NCBI RefSeq assembly: GCF_025486315.1
Contig: NZ_JAOOPY010000014.1
Span: 1 to 64,000 of the forward strand
DNA: 64,000 nt
Direction of reading: 5' to 3'
Source of the DNA: Variovorax sp. N23
GTDB lineage: Bacteria > Pseudomonadota > Gammaproteobacteria > Burkholderiales > Burkholderiaceae_C
This document shows, piece after piece, positions 16,355 to 24,971 of the stretch (the stretch's first letter is position 1; every line of letters starts with the position of its first letter). A program made the position numbers and the translations under genes. Under the pieces are notes generated by a model. That model was not told the origin of the DNA. It did no database searches and saw only the letters and a program-made list of their open reading frames with translations.

Positions 16355-17211
16355 GCGGCAGAGGCACCCAGCCAGCGGATGCGGTCGGGCTGCTGCAGCA
16401 CGGCGAACTCGTCGGTCAGCTTGTCGAACAGCTTGAGCGAGCTGCCGTGCTTGCCGAGCAGGCCGGCGGCACGCAGGGCCTGGGCCGCGTCGTTGAGGGC
16501 GACGTCGCCGCCCTTGCGCAGGCTGGGCACGGCCTGCAGGATGAACTCGGCGGCGTCCGACACCACCGGTGTGCGCGGCGTGGGGGGCGTTGGCAGCGCC
16601 GGCGCCTTGGCGGCCTTGGTCGTCTTGCGGGCCACCTTCTTGGCCGCCGGCGCGGCGGCGGTCTTCTTCGCGGGCGCGGCCTTGGCGCGCGCCGTCCTGG
16701 CGGCCGCAGCCGGCGCCGGTGCCGCAGCGGTCTTGCGGGCCGGCGCAGGTGCCGGTGCAGGCGCGCGCGATGCGGTGCTGCGCGCACCGTGGTGCTCGAG
16801 GTCGATGAATTCGTCGTACACCGCCATCGTCTCGTCGCCGGTCTTGCCCTGCTGGCCGATGCCACAGACGCGGCAGCCGGTCTCGCGCAGGCGGATCACC
16901 AGCGGCGCGAAGTCCGAGTCGGACGACACCAGCACCACCACGTCGGGCCGTTCGGTGATCGCCAGCGCCATGGCGTCGACGGCCAGCGCGATGTCGGTGC
17001 TGTTCTTGCCGGCCGAGAGGTTGACCATCGGCCGCACCGACAGCCGCTTGAACAGGCCCTGGTGCTTCAGCGCGGTCTCGGCATTGCCATAGGCGCGGCG
17101 CAGGTGGACGGCGCCGTGCTCGGTCAGCGTGCGTTGCACGGCCTGCTCGATGACATCGGCCGAGACGTTGTCGGCGTCGATCAGGAGCATGACCTTGGGT
17201 GTGGTGTTCAT
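16351..17211 (-). CDS. NYN-domain ribonuclease-like protein with H1-like linker and LOTUS (OST-HTH) domain
   Basis: 286 residues in three parts. Residues 1-150 form a NYN (PIN-like) domain: [19 protein letters not shown], with the metal-binding Asp in LIDADN, then [15 protein letters not shown] and [17 protein letters not shown] carrying the other conserved acidic residues. Residues about 155-205 are a low-complexity Ala/Lys/Pro linker like histone H1 tails ([16 protein letters not shown]). Residues about 215-285 resemble an OST-HTH/LOTUS RNA-binding domain ([34 protein letters not shown]). NYN domains cleave RNA; the target is unknown. The ATG overlaps the pyrC stop by four bases (ATGA), so expression is coupled to pyrimidine synthesis. 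Confidence 0.8.
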   Translation of the reverse strand: MNTTPKVMLLIDADNVSADVIEQAVQRTLTEHGAVHLRRAYGNAETALKHQGLFKRLSVRPMVNLSAGKNSTDIALAVDAMALAITERPDVVVLVSSDSDFAPLVIRLRETGCRVCGIGQQGKTGDETMAVYDEFIDLEHHGARSTASRAPAPAPAPARKTAAAPAPAAAARTARAKAAPAKKTAAAPAAKKVARKTTKAAKAPALPTPPTPRTPVVSDAAEFILQAVPSLRKGGDVALNDAAQALRAAGLLGKHGSSLKLFDKLTDEFAVLQQPDRIRWLGASAA

Positions 17212-18248
17212 TGCAGTTTCCAGTTGAGTGTCTCGCCGCCACCCAGCGGCTTGAGCATCGCGTCGCCATAGGGCAGGGTCTCCGGCACGGTCCAGCTTTC
17301 GCGCTGGAGCGTAATGGTGTCGGTGTTGCGCGGCAGGCCGTAGAAGTCGGCCCCATGGAAGCTGGCGAAGCCTTCGAGCTTGTCGAGCGCGCCCGCATTG
17401 TCGAAGGCCTGGGCGTAGAGCTCGATGGCGGTCAGCGCGGTGTAGCAGCCGGCGCAGCCGAAGGCATGTTCCTTCAGGTGCGCGGCATGCGGCGCGCTGT
17501 CGGTGCCGAGGAAGAAGCGGTCGCTGCCGCTGGTGGCGGCAGCGACCAGCGCCAGGCGATGCACTTCGCGCTTGAGCACCGGCAGGCAGTAGTAGTGCGG
17601 CCGGATGCCGCCGGTGAAGAGCGCGTTGCGGTTGTAGAGCAGGTGGTGCGCGGTGATGGTGGCGGCGGTGAATGGGCCGGCGTCGCGCACGTAGTGGGCG
17701 CCTTCCTGCGTGGTCAGGTGCTCGAAGACGATCTTCAGCTCGGGCATGTCGCGCCGCAGTGGGATCATCACGCGGTCGATGAAGACGGCCTCGCGGTCGA
17801 ACAGGTCGACGCTCGGGTCGGTCACCTCGCCGTGCACCAGCAGCAGCAGGCCGTGCTTCTGCATGGCCTCGAGCGTCGCGTAGGTCTTGCGGATGTCGGT
17901 CACGCCGGCGTCGCTGTTGGTGGTGGCGCCCGCGGGGTAGAGCTTGACGGCCTTCACGCCGGCGGCGGCGGCCCGCGCGATCTCGTCGGCGGGCAGCCTG
18001 TCGGTGAGGTAGAGCGACATCACGGGCTCGAAGGCGCGCTCGGCCGGCATGGCGGCCAGGATGCGTTCGCGGTAGGCCAGCGCCTGCTCGGCGGTGGTCA
18101 CGGGCGGGCGCAGGTTCGGCATGATCAGCGCGCGGCCCATCTGGCGGGCCGAGTGCGGCACGACCGCCTGGAGCGCGGCGCCATCGCGCACGTGCAGGTG
18201 CCAGTCGTCGGGGCGGGTGAGGGTCAGGGTGTCGGCGGAACGTGTCAT
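17208..18248 (-). CDS. pyrC: Dihydroorotase, class II
   Basis: Zinc enzyme closing carbamoyl-aspartate to dihydroorotate, third step of pyrimidine synthesis. 346 residues, close to E. coli PyrC (348). HLHVRDG near residue 16 supplies two metal-binding His. [19 protein letters not shown] near residue 98 holds the carboxylated Lys. The later metal and catalytic regions are VHGEVTD, VFEHLTT and FLGTDSAPH. Start at 18248 ([20 protein letters not shown]); an ATG nine bases upstream (18257) is equally possible. It is the first gene of a coupled minus-strand cluster and divergent from the IclR gene, with the operator-like motif at 18307 between them. Confidence 0.92.
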   Translation of the reverse strand: MTRSADTLTLTRPDDWHLHVRDGAALQAVVPHSARQMGRALIMPNLRPPVTTAEQALAYRERILAAMPAERAFEPVMSLYLTDRLPADEIARAAAAGVKAVKLYPAGATTNSDAGVTDIRKTYATLEAMQKHGLLLLVHGEVTDPSVDLFDREAVFIDRVMIPLRRDMPELKIVFEHLTTQEGAHYVRDAGPFTAATITAHHLLYNRNALFTGGIRPHYYCLPVLKREVHRLALVAAATSGSDRFFLGTDSAPHAAHLKEHAFGCAGCYTALTAIELYAQAFDNAGALDKLEGFASFHGADFYGLPRNTDTITLQRESWTVPETLPYGDAMLKPLGGGETLNWKLQ

Positions 18249-18306
18249 GGCCGGCATTGTCCTCTGGCGGCGCAGGCAGCTGGCACGCAACGTGCACGCC
18301 CGACGA

Positions 18307-18321
18307 AATCGATAAACGATT
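18307..18321. promoter_or_regulatory. Candidate IclR operator, copy 1
   Basis: AATCGATAAACGATT is an inverted repeat (AATCG-N5-CGATT) 21 bases before the IclR start codon. Fourteen of its fifteen bases recur exactly at 19208-19221, before the ABC transporter operon. This supports a shared regulator site and autoregulation. Confidence 0.6.
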
Positions 18322-18341
18322 CTCCGATATACGCAACCGCT

Positions 18342-19172
18342 ATGGCCAACAAGACTCCTGCGCGTGCGCCGCGCCGCGCCGCCGCTGCGCCCCCCGCCGT
18401 CGCAAAATCTCCCGACCCGCTGTTCAACCAGTCGCTCGAGAAGGGCCTGGCCGTGCTGCGCGCCTTCGACGGCGCGCATCGCACGATGACGCTGGCCGAG
18501 CTGGCCGAGCGCACCGCCATGAGCAAGGGTTCGGCGCAGCGCACGGTGCACACGCTGCAGGTGCTGGGCTACGTGGGCAAGCACCCGCAGACGCGGCGCT
18601 TCCAGCTGCTGCCGCGCACCATCGAGCTGGGCTACAACTACATGGCGGCCAACGCGCTCATCCAGACGGCCACCCCGTACCTGGCGCAGCTCGCCAATGC
18701 CAGCGGCGAGACGGCCAGCGTGACCGAGCCGGTCGGCACCGAGATGGTCTACGTCGCGCAGCTGGTGACGTCGAAGTTCATTCCCGTGCAGACGCCCGTG
18801 GGCATGCGCATCCCGATGTACTGCACCAGTTCAGGCCGCGCCTGGCTCAGCAGCCTGCCCGACGCGCAGGTGCTGGCGCTGCTGCAGGCCTCGGAGCGGG
18901 CGCAGCGCACGCCGGTCACGCTGACCGACGTGGACGCCATCATGGTGCGCATCGCCGACTGCCGGCGCGTGGGCTATGCCACCAATGCCGAGGAGCTGTT
19001 CCTCGGCGATATGGGCATCGGTGCGCCCATCCTCAACCGCAAGGGCGAGGCGCTGGGCGCCGTGCATGTCTCGCCGCCGACCAGCCGCTGGACGCTCGAA
19101 GAAGCACAGCGGAAGCTCGCGCCGATGGTGATCGAGTGCGCGCGCGCCATTTCGAGCGCGGTGGCGCACTGA
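18342..19172 (+). CDS. IclR-family transcriptional regulator
   Basis: 276 residues. A positively charged Ala/Pro-rich N-terminal tail is followed by the IclR winged helix (about 30-90: [40 protein letters not shown]) and the ligand-binding domain (about 105-270: [40 protein letters not shown]). It directly precedes the ABC transporter-amidase operon on the same strand, and the same 14-base motif stands in front of both units. It is therefore the probable regulator of that operon and of itself. The ligand is presumably the imported amide or peptide compound; this is inference. Confidence 0.88.
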   Translation: MANKTPARAPRRAAAAPPAVAKSPDPLFNQSLEKGLAVLRAFDGAHRTMTLAELAERTAMSKGSAQRTVHTLQVLGYVGKHPQTRRFQLLPRTIELGYNYMAANALIQTATPYLAQLANASGETASVTEPVGTEMVYVAQLVTSKFIPVQTPVGMRIPMYCTSSGRAWLSSLPDAQVLALLQASERAQRTPVTLTDVDAIMVRIADCRRVGYATNAEELFLGDMGIGAPILNRKGEALGAVHVSPPTSRWTLEEAQRKLAPMVIECARAISSAVAH

Positions 19173-19182
19173 AATCGCTCTG

Positions 19183-19221
19183 TTTTATCGTTTAAGCGTA
19201 GATAGATATCGATAAACGATT
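19183..19221. promoter_or_regulatory. Candidate IclR operator cluster before the ABC operon
   Basis: Within 39 bases of AT-rich sequence are TTTTATCGTTTAA (19183-19195) and ATCGATAAACGATT (19208-19221). The core AAACGAT occurs in both orientations, and the second element repeats the motif in front of the IclR gene. The region lies 75-113 bases before the binding-protein start, suitable for control of transcription of the operon. Confidence 0.6.
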
Positions 19222-19295
19222 TTATCAATGCGATTAACTTTGGCATGTCACTTGCTTCGTCAACCGCTCACCCGCAACTCAAAGGTCGACCTCCC

Positions 19296-20975
19296 ATGAA
19301 GCTCCATTCCTTGCCGTCGCTGCCCGCCAAACGCTTGGGCAAGCGCACCGGCGCCTTGCTGATCGCTGCCCTGTCGCTCGCGAGCACCGCCGTGCTCGCG
19401 CAGGAAAAAGTGATGCGCATCGCCATGACGGCCGGCGACATTCCGCGCACCTCGGGCCAGCCCGACCAGGGCTACGAAGGCAACCGCTTCACCGGCATCC
19501 CGATGTACGACAGCCTGACGCAGTGGGACCTGAGCTCGGCCACCAAGGCCAGCGTGGTGATCCCCGACCTCGCCGTGTCGTGGGCCGTCGACGCGAAGGA
19601 CCGCACCAAGTGGATCTTCAAGCTGCGTCCCGGCGTCAAGTTCCACGACGGCTCGCCCTTCAACGCCGACGCCGTGGTCTGGAACGTCGACAAGGTGCTG
19701 CGCAAGGACGCGCCGCAGTTCGACCCCGCACAGATCGGCGTGACCGCCTCGCGCATGCCCACGCTGCGCACCGCCCGCAAGATCGACGACCTGACGGTCG
19801 AGCTCACCACGTCGGAGCCCGACTCGTTCCTGCCGATCAACCTCACGAACCTGTTCATGGCCTCGCCCGTGCAATGGGAGAAGAAGCTGGCCGCCGTGCC
19901 CGCGAGCGTGACCGGCACCGCCGAGCGCAGCAAGGCCGCCTGGACCGCCTTCGCGGCCGACTTCTCGGGCACCGGCCCGTTCAAGGCCTCGAAGTTCGTG
20001 CCGCGCGAGCGCCTGGAGATCGTGAAGAACCCCGACTACTGGGACGCCAAGCGCCGCCCGAAGATCGACCGCGTCGTGATGCTGCCGCTGCCTGAAGCAT
20101 CGTCGCGCACCGCCGCGCTGCTGTCGGGCCAGGTCGACTGGATCGAGGCACCGTCGCCCGACGCGCTCGAGACCATCAAGGGCCGCGGTTTCAAGCTCTA
20201 CCAGAACCTGCAGCCGCACCTGTGGCCATGGCAGTTCTCGATGCTGCCGGACTCGCCGTTCGCTGACAAGAAGGTACGCTACGCCGCCAACCTGTGCCTG
20301 AACCGCACGGCGCTCAAGGAACTGCTCGGCGGCCTGATGGTCGAGGCCACCGGCGTGGCCGAGCCCGGCAACCCGTGGCGCGGCAACCCCAGCTTCCAGA
20401 TCAAGTACGACCCGGCCGCCGCCAAGAAGCTCATGACCGAAGCCGGCTACTCGGCCGCCAAGCCGGTCAAGGTGAAGGTGCAAACCTCGGCCTCCGGCTC
20501 GGGCCAGATGCAGCCGCTGCCGATGAACGAGTTCATCCAGCAGAGCCTGAAGGAATGCTACTTCGACGTGCAGTTCGACGTGGTCGAATGGAACACGCTG
20601 TTCTCCAGCTGGCGCCTCGGCGCGAAGGACCCGAGCGCCCATGGCGCGCACGCCACCAACGTGAGCGCGGCGACCATGGACCCCTTCTTCGCGATGGTCC
20701 GCTTCGTGAGCACCAAGGCCTTCCCGCCGGTGTCGAACAACTGGGGCTACTTCAGCAACCCGGAAGTCGATGCCCTGGTCGACAAGGCCCGCACCACCTT
20801 CGACGACAAGCAGCGCGACGCGGCGCTGGCCACGCTGCAGGCGCGCATCATCGACGAGGCACCGTTCCTGTTCGTCGCGCACGACGTCGGTCCGCGCGCC
20901 CTGTCGCCGAAGATCAAGGGCGTCGTCCAACCCCAGAGCTGGTTCATCGACCTCGCCACCATGTCGATGGACTGA
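19296..20975 (+). CDS. ABC transporter substrate-binding protein, family 5 (peptide/nickel type)
   Basis: 559-residue periplasmic binding protein of the DppA/OppA superfamily. A signal peptide ends near residue 35 (AALSLASTAVLA-QEK). Family 5 landmarks are TKWIFKLRPGVKFHDGSPFN, AVVWNVDKVLRKDAPQFD, FSGTGPFKASKFVPRERLEI and FADKKVRYAANLCLNRTALK. The start at 19296 is chosen because the upstream in-frame ATG adds residues before a normal signal sequence. Its stop overlaps the permease start (TGATG). The ligand is unknown; the downstream amidase suggests an amide-bearing compound or small peptide. Confidence 0.88.
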   Translation: MKLHSLPSLPAKRLGKRTGALLIAALSLASTAVLAQEKVMRIAMTAGDIPRTSGQPDQGYEGNRFTGIPMYDSLTQWDLSSATKASVVIPDLAVSWAVDAKDRTKWIFKLRPGVKFHDGSPFNADAVVWNVDKVLRKDAPQFDPAQIGVTASRMPTLRTARKIDDLTVELTTSEPDSFLPINLTNLFMASPVQWEKKLAAVPASVTGTAERSKAAWTAFAADFSGTGPFKASKFVPRERLEIVKNPDYWDAKRRPKIDRVVMLPLPEASSRTAALLSGQVDWIEAPSPDALETIKGRGFKLYQNLQPHLWPWQFSMLPDSPFADKKVRYAANLCLNRTALKELLGGLMVEATGVAEPGNPWRGNPSFQIKYDPAAAKKLMTEAGYSAAKPVKVKVQTSASGSGQMQPLPMNEFIQQSLKECYFDVQFDVVEWNTLFSSWRLGAKDPSAHGAHATNVSAATMDPFFAMVRFVSTKAFPPVSNNWGYFSNPEVDALVDKARTTFDDKQRDAALATLQARIIDEAPFLFVAHDVGPRALSPKIKGVVQPQSWFIDLATMSMD

Positions 20976-21928
20976 TGCTGTCTTACCTCCTGCGCCGCAT
21001 CGGCTACGCCCTGCCCATCATGCTGGGCGTGTCCTTCCTCTGCTTCATGCTGGTGCACATCGCGCCGGGCGACCCGCTGGTGTCGATCCTGCCGGCCGAT
21101 GCATCGGTCGATCTGCAGCAGCAGATGATGAAGCTCTATGGCTTCGACCGGCCCTGGCCGGTGCAGTTCGCGCAGTGGATCTGGCGCGCGCTGCACGGCG
21201 ACCTGGGCACATCGATCGCCACCGCGCGGCCGGTGACGCAGGAGGTCTTCAAGGCCGTGGGCAACACCTTCATGCTGGCCGCGCTGGCCACGCTGATCGG
21301 CTTCGCCTTCGGCGCCCTTTTCGGTTTCGTCGCCGGCTACTTCCGCAACTCGTGGATGGACCGCGCGGCCTCCTTCATCTCGGTGATCGGCGTGAGCCTG
21401 CCGCACTACTGGCTCGGCATGGTGCTGGTCATCATCTTCTCGGCCAAGCTGATGTGGCTGCCGGCCACCGGCGCGGGGCCCGACGGCTCGGGCCTGTGGA
21501 AGTGGGACGCCGAACACGTCAAGTACCTGATCCTCCCCGCCGTGACCATGTCCTTCATCCCGATGGGCATCGTCGCGCGCACGGTGCGCGCGCTGGTGGC
21601 CGACATCCTGTCGCAGGAGTTCGTCATCGGCCTGCGCGCGCGCGGCCTCAACGACTTCGGCGTGTTCAAGCACGTGGTGAAAAACTGCGCGCCGACTGCC
21701 CTCGCGGTGATGGGCCTGCAGCTGGGCTACCTGCTGGGCGGCTCGATCCTGATCGAGACCGTGTTCTCGTGGCCGGGCACCGGCTTCCTGCTGAATCAGG
21801 CGATCTTCCAGCGCGACCTGCCGCTGCTGCAGGGAACGATCCTGGTGCTGGCGCTGTTCTTCGTCGGACTGAACCTGATCGTCGACGTCTTGCAAACCAT
21901 GTTCGACCCCCGCATCGAAAGGGCCTGA
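20975..21928 (+). CDS. ABC transporter permease, DppB/OppB type
   Basis: 317-residue inner-membrane permease with about six membrane segments. The N-terminus MLSYLLRRIGYALPIMLGVS and the motif HIAPGDPLVSILPADAS are characteristic of the DppB type. The cytoplasmic coupling loop FVIGLRARGLNDFGVFKHVV carries the EAA-like ATPase contact. The C-terminal GSILIETVFSWPGTGFLLNQ is strongly conserved. Start codon overlaps the binding-protein stop. Confidence 0.92.
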   Translation: MLSYLLRRIGYALPIMLGVSFLCFMLVHIAPGDPLVSILPADASVDLQQQMMKLYGFDRPWPVQFAQWIWRALHGDLGTSIATARPVTQEVFKAVGNTFMLAALATLIGFAFGALFGFVAGYFRNSWMDRAASFISVIGVSLPHYWLGMVLVIIFSAKLMWLPATGAGPDGSGLWKWDAEHVKYLILPAVTMSFIPMGIVARTVRALVADILSQEFVIGLRARGLNDFGVFKHVVKNCAPTALAVMGLQLGYLLGGSILIETVFSWPGTGFLLNQAIFQRDLPLLQGTILVLALFFVGLNLIVDVLQTMFDPRIERA

Positions 21929-21931
21929 ACG

Positions 21932-22840
21932 ATGTCCGCCACCGCCACGTCCTCCATCGCCGCCGGCACGGCGCCGTCGGCCCCCCTCCAGGCCGTGCGT
22001 TCGCGCAGCCATGGCGCCAACGTGATGCGCCGCCTGGTGCGCAACCCCGTCGCCATGACGGCCGCGGCCATCATCGGGCTGCTGATCCTCGTGGCCATCT
22101 TCGCGCCGTGGATCATGCCGGCCGACCCCTTCGCCACCTCGATGTTCAAGCGGCTGCGGCCGGTGGGCACGCCGGGCTATCCGCTGGGCACCGACGAGTT
22201 GGGCCGCGACCTGCTGTCGCGCCTGATGCTCGGCGGCCGACTGTCGCTCTTCATGGGCATCGCGCCGGTGATCATGGCCTTCGTGATCGGCAGCGCGCTG
22301 GGCATCCTCGCGGGCTACGCCGGCGGCAAGGTCAACACGGTGATCATGCGCTGCATCGACGTGCTCTACGCCTTCCCGTCGGTGCTGCTGGCCATCGCGC
22401 TGTCGGGCGCGCTGGGCGCGGGTATCACCAATGCGCTGATCTCGCTGACGGTGGTGTTCGTGCCGCAGATCGCGCGCATCGCCGAAAGCGTGACCACGCA
22501 GGTGCGGCGCAGCGACTACGTCGACGCGGCCCGTGCCTCGGGGGCGCCGGCCCTGACCATCGTGCGGCGCCATGTGCTCGGCAACGTGATCGGACCGATC
22601 TTCGTGTATTCGACCAGCCTGATCTCGGTGGCGATGATCCTGGCCTCCGGCCTGTCCTTTCTCGGCCTGGGCGTGAAGCCGCCGCAGCCGGAATGGGGCC
22701 TGATGCTCAACACGCTGCGCACCGCCATCTACAGCCAGCCGCTGATCGCCGCGCTGCCCGGCGTGCTGATCTTCGTGACCTCGGTGTCCTTCAACATGCT
22801 GGCCGACGGCCTGCGCACCGCGATGGAGGTGAAGCAATGA
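21932..22840 (+). CDS. ABC transporter permease, DppC/OppC type
   Basis: 302-residue partner permease. The N-terminal cytoplasmic segment precedes the first membrane helix (AMTAAAIIGLLILVAIFAPW). The family motif GTDELGRDLLSRLMLGGRLS is present, and the coupling loop is YVDAARASGAPALTIVRRHV. SGLSFLGLGVKPPQPEWGLM is the conserved C-terminal DppC signature. It starts three bases after the DppB-like stop and overlaps the next gene by four (ATGA). Confidence 0.92.
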   Translation: MSATATSSIAAGTAPSAPLQAVRSRSHGANVMRRLVRNPVAMTAAAIIGLLILVAIFAPWIMPADPFATSMFKRLRPVGTPGYPLGTDELGRDLLSRLMLGGRLSLFMGIAPVIMAFVIGSALGILAGYAGGKVNTVIMRCIDVLYAFPSVLLAIALSGALGAGITNALISLTVVFVPQIARIAESVTTQVRRSDYVDAARASGAPALTIVRRHVLGNVIGPIFVYSTSLISVAMILASGLSFLGLGVKPPQPEWGLMLNTLRTAIYSQPLIAALPGVLIFVTSVSFNMLADGLRTAMEVKQ

Positions 22841-23931
22841 ACGACGTGACAACCGCCACCACCTCGGTCGACCCGCGCGACATCGGCGGCCCACGCCAGC
22901 CGCTGATGCGCGTGCAGGCCCTGAAGAAGCACTTCCCGCTCAAGCGCGCCGGCCTGGGCTTGGGCCCCAAGTCGGCGGTGCGCGCCGTCGACGGCGTGAG
23001 CTTCGAGATCCGCAAGGGCGAGACGCTCGGCGTGGTCGGCGAATCGGGCTGCGGCAAGTCGACCACCGCGCGCCTCCTGATGCAGCTCATCGTGCAGGAC
23101 AGCGGCGAGCTGGTGTTCGACGGCGTCACCGTCGGCGCGCGCGAGCTGCCGCTGCGCGACTTCCGCCGCCAGACGCAGATGGTGTTCCAGGACAGCTATT
23201 CGTCGCTCAACCCGCGCATGACGATCGAGGACTCGGTCGCCTTCGGGCCGACGGTGCACGGCGTGTCGTCGCGCGAGGCGCTCAACCGCGCGCACGACCT
23301 GCTCGCGCGCGTCGGCCTGGAGCCCGCGCGCTTCGCGGGGCGCTACCCGCACGAGCTGTCCGGCGGGCAGCGCCAGCGCGTGAACATCGCGCGTGCGCTC
23401 GCGCTCGAGCCGCGGCTGGTGATCCTCGACGAAGCGGTGTCTGCGCTCGACAAGTCGGTGGAAGCGCAGGTGCTCAACCTGCTCGAAGACTTGAAGCGCG
23501 ACTTCGGCCTGACCTACCTCTTCATCAGCCACGACCTGCACGTGGTGCGCTACATGTCGGACCGCGTGCTGGTGATGTACCTCGGCCAGGTGGTCGAGGT
23601 CGGCACCGCCGCGCAGGTGTTCGATGCGCCGCGCCACCCCTACACGCGCGCGCTGCTGCGCTCGATGCCCAGCGGCGATCCGATGCAGCGCACCACCGAG
23701 GCGCCGCTCTCGGGCGACCCGCCCAACCCGATCGACCCGCCGTCGGGCTGCCGCTTCCACACGCGCTGCGCCTTCGCGCAAGCGGTGTGCAGCCAGACGC
23801 AGCCGGACTTCATCGAGACCGCCTCGGGCCACGGCGCCGCCTGCCTGCGCTGGCAACCGGGCTCGGGCTACGTGCCGCCGCCGGACTTCCCGGACCTGGC
23901 CGAGACGAAACCGGAGGTGGCCCATGTCTGA
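22837..23931 (+). CDS. ABC transporter ATP-binding protein, DppF/OppF type
   Basis: 364 residues. Walker A is GESGCGKST near residue 68, Q-loop QMVFQDSYSSLNPRM, signature LSGGQRQRVNIARAL, Walker B LVILDEAVSALD and H-loop FISHDL. The C-terminal oligopeptide-transporter extension has the cysteine-containing CRFHTRCAFAQAVC pattern. The order ATPase F before D is reversed relative to E. coli dppDF. Start codon overlaps the upstream stop; the gene overlaps the next ATPase by eight bases. Confidence 0.92.
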   Translation: MNDVTTATTSVDPRDIGGPRQPLMRVQALKKHFPLKRAGLGLGPKSAVRAVDGVSFEIRKGETLGVVGESGCGKSTTARLLMQLIVQDSGELVFDGVTVGARELPLRDFRRQTQMVFQDSYSSLNPRMTIEDSVAFGPTVHGVSSREALNRAHDLLARVGLEPARFAGRYPHELSGGQRQRVNIARALALEPRLVILDEAVSALDKSVEAQVLNLLEDLKRDFGLTYLFISHDLHVVRYMSDRVLVMYLGQVVEVGTAAQVFDAPRHPYTRALLRSMPSGDPMQRTTEAPLSGDPPNPIDPPSGCRFHTRCAFAQAVCSQTQPDFIETASGHGAACLRWQPGSGYVPPPDFPDLAETKPEVAHV

Positions 23932-24925
23932 ACTCGCCGTCGAACTGAAGGACCTGCGCGTCGAGTTCCGCGCACCGGGCAAGCGCATCGAGGCCGTCAA
24001 CGGCGTCGACCTGCGCCTGCGCCAGGGCGAGGTGGTGGCGCTGATCGGCGAATCGGGCTCGGGCAAGAGCGTGACGCTGCGCACCGTGATGCGGCTGCAC
24101 CCCGAACGCAACACACGCATCACCGGCACGCTCGACGTCAACGGCAAGAACGTGCTCGGCATGAACGCGCGCACGCTGGCGGACCTGCGCGGCAAGGAAG
24201 TCGCGATGATCTTCCAGGAGCCGCTGCTGGCGCTCGACCCGGTCTACACGGTCGGCGCGCAGATCGTCGAAGCCATCCGCCGCCACGAGGGTGTGAGCCA
24301 CTCGGAAGCGCGTGCCCGTGCCCTGGCGCTGTTCGAGAAGGTGCGCATCCCCAGCCCCGAACGGCGCCTGGCGGCCTACCCGCACGAGATGTCCGGCGGC
24401 ATGCGGCAGCGCGCAATGATCGCGCTGGCACTGGCCTGCAACCCGAAGGTGCTGCTGGCCGACGAGCCGACCACCGCGCTCGACGCCACGGTGCAGATCC
24501 AGATCCTGCTGCTGCTGCGCGAACTGCAGCGCGACCTCGGGCTGTCGGTGATCTTCGTCACGCACGACATCGGCGCGGCCGTCGAGGTGGCCGACCGCAT
24601 CGCCGTGATGTACGCCGGGCGCATCGTCGAGGAAGGCACAGCGCGCGATCTGATCCTGGCGCCGCGGCACCCCTACACCATCGCGCTGCTCAAGAGCCGC
24701 GCGCACGGCGCGATGACGCGCGGCACGCGGCTCGAGACCATCGGCGGCTCGCCGCCCGACCTGTCGGCGCTGCCGCCGGGCTGCGCCTTCGCCGCGCGCT
24801 GCACGCTCGCGACCGACGCCTGCCGCGCGGCGCAGCCGCCGGCGGTCGAGGTGTCGCCGGGGCATCATGCGCGCTGCATCCGTACCGACGACGCGGCCGC
24901 CATCGCGCCCGCCGCGCTCGCCTGA
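23924..24925 (+). CDS. ABC transporter ATP-binding protein, DppD/OppD type
   Basis: 333 residues. Walker [17 protein letters not shown]-loop [17 protein letters not shown], signature [17 protein letters not shown] (the MSGGM form typical of DppD), Walker [13 protein letters not shown] and H-loop FVTHD. The C-terminal extension contains [16 protein letters not shown]. Together with the four preceding genes it completes a full importer: binding protein, two permeases and two ATPases. Confidence 0.92.
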   Translation: MSELAVELKDLRVEFRAPGKRIEAVNGVDLRLRQGEVVALIGESGSGKSVTLRTVMRLHPERNTRITGTLDVNGKNVLGMNARTLADLRGKEVAMIFQEPLLALDPVYTVGAQIVEAIRRHEGVSHSEARARALALFEKVRIPSPERRLAAYPHEMSGGMRQRAMIALALACNPKVLLADEPTTALDATVQIQILLLLRELQRDLGLSVIFVTHDIGAAVEVADRIAVMYAGRIVEEGTARDLILAPRHPYTIALLKSRAHGAMTRGTRLETIGGSPPDLSALPPGCAFAARCTLATDACRAAQPPAVEVSPGHHARCIRTDDAAAIAPAALA

Positions 24926-24971
24926 GGCACAGGCACTCGGGCCGCCTTCGCATCCTTTTCAGAGACCCACC

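Noticed and set aside
20747-22894. 715-codon minus-strand open frame across the ABC permease genes
   Set aside because: Arg/His/Gln-rich antisense artefact of high GC third positions; both plus-strand permeases show full family motifs.
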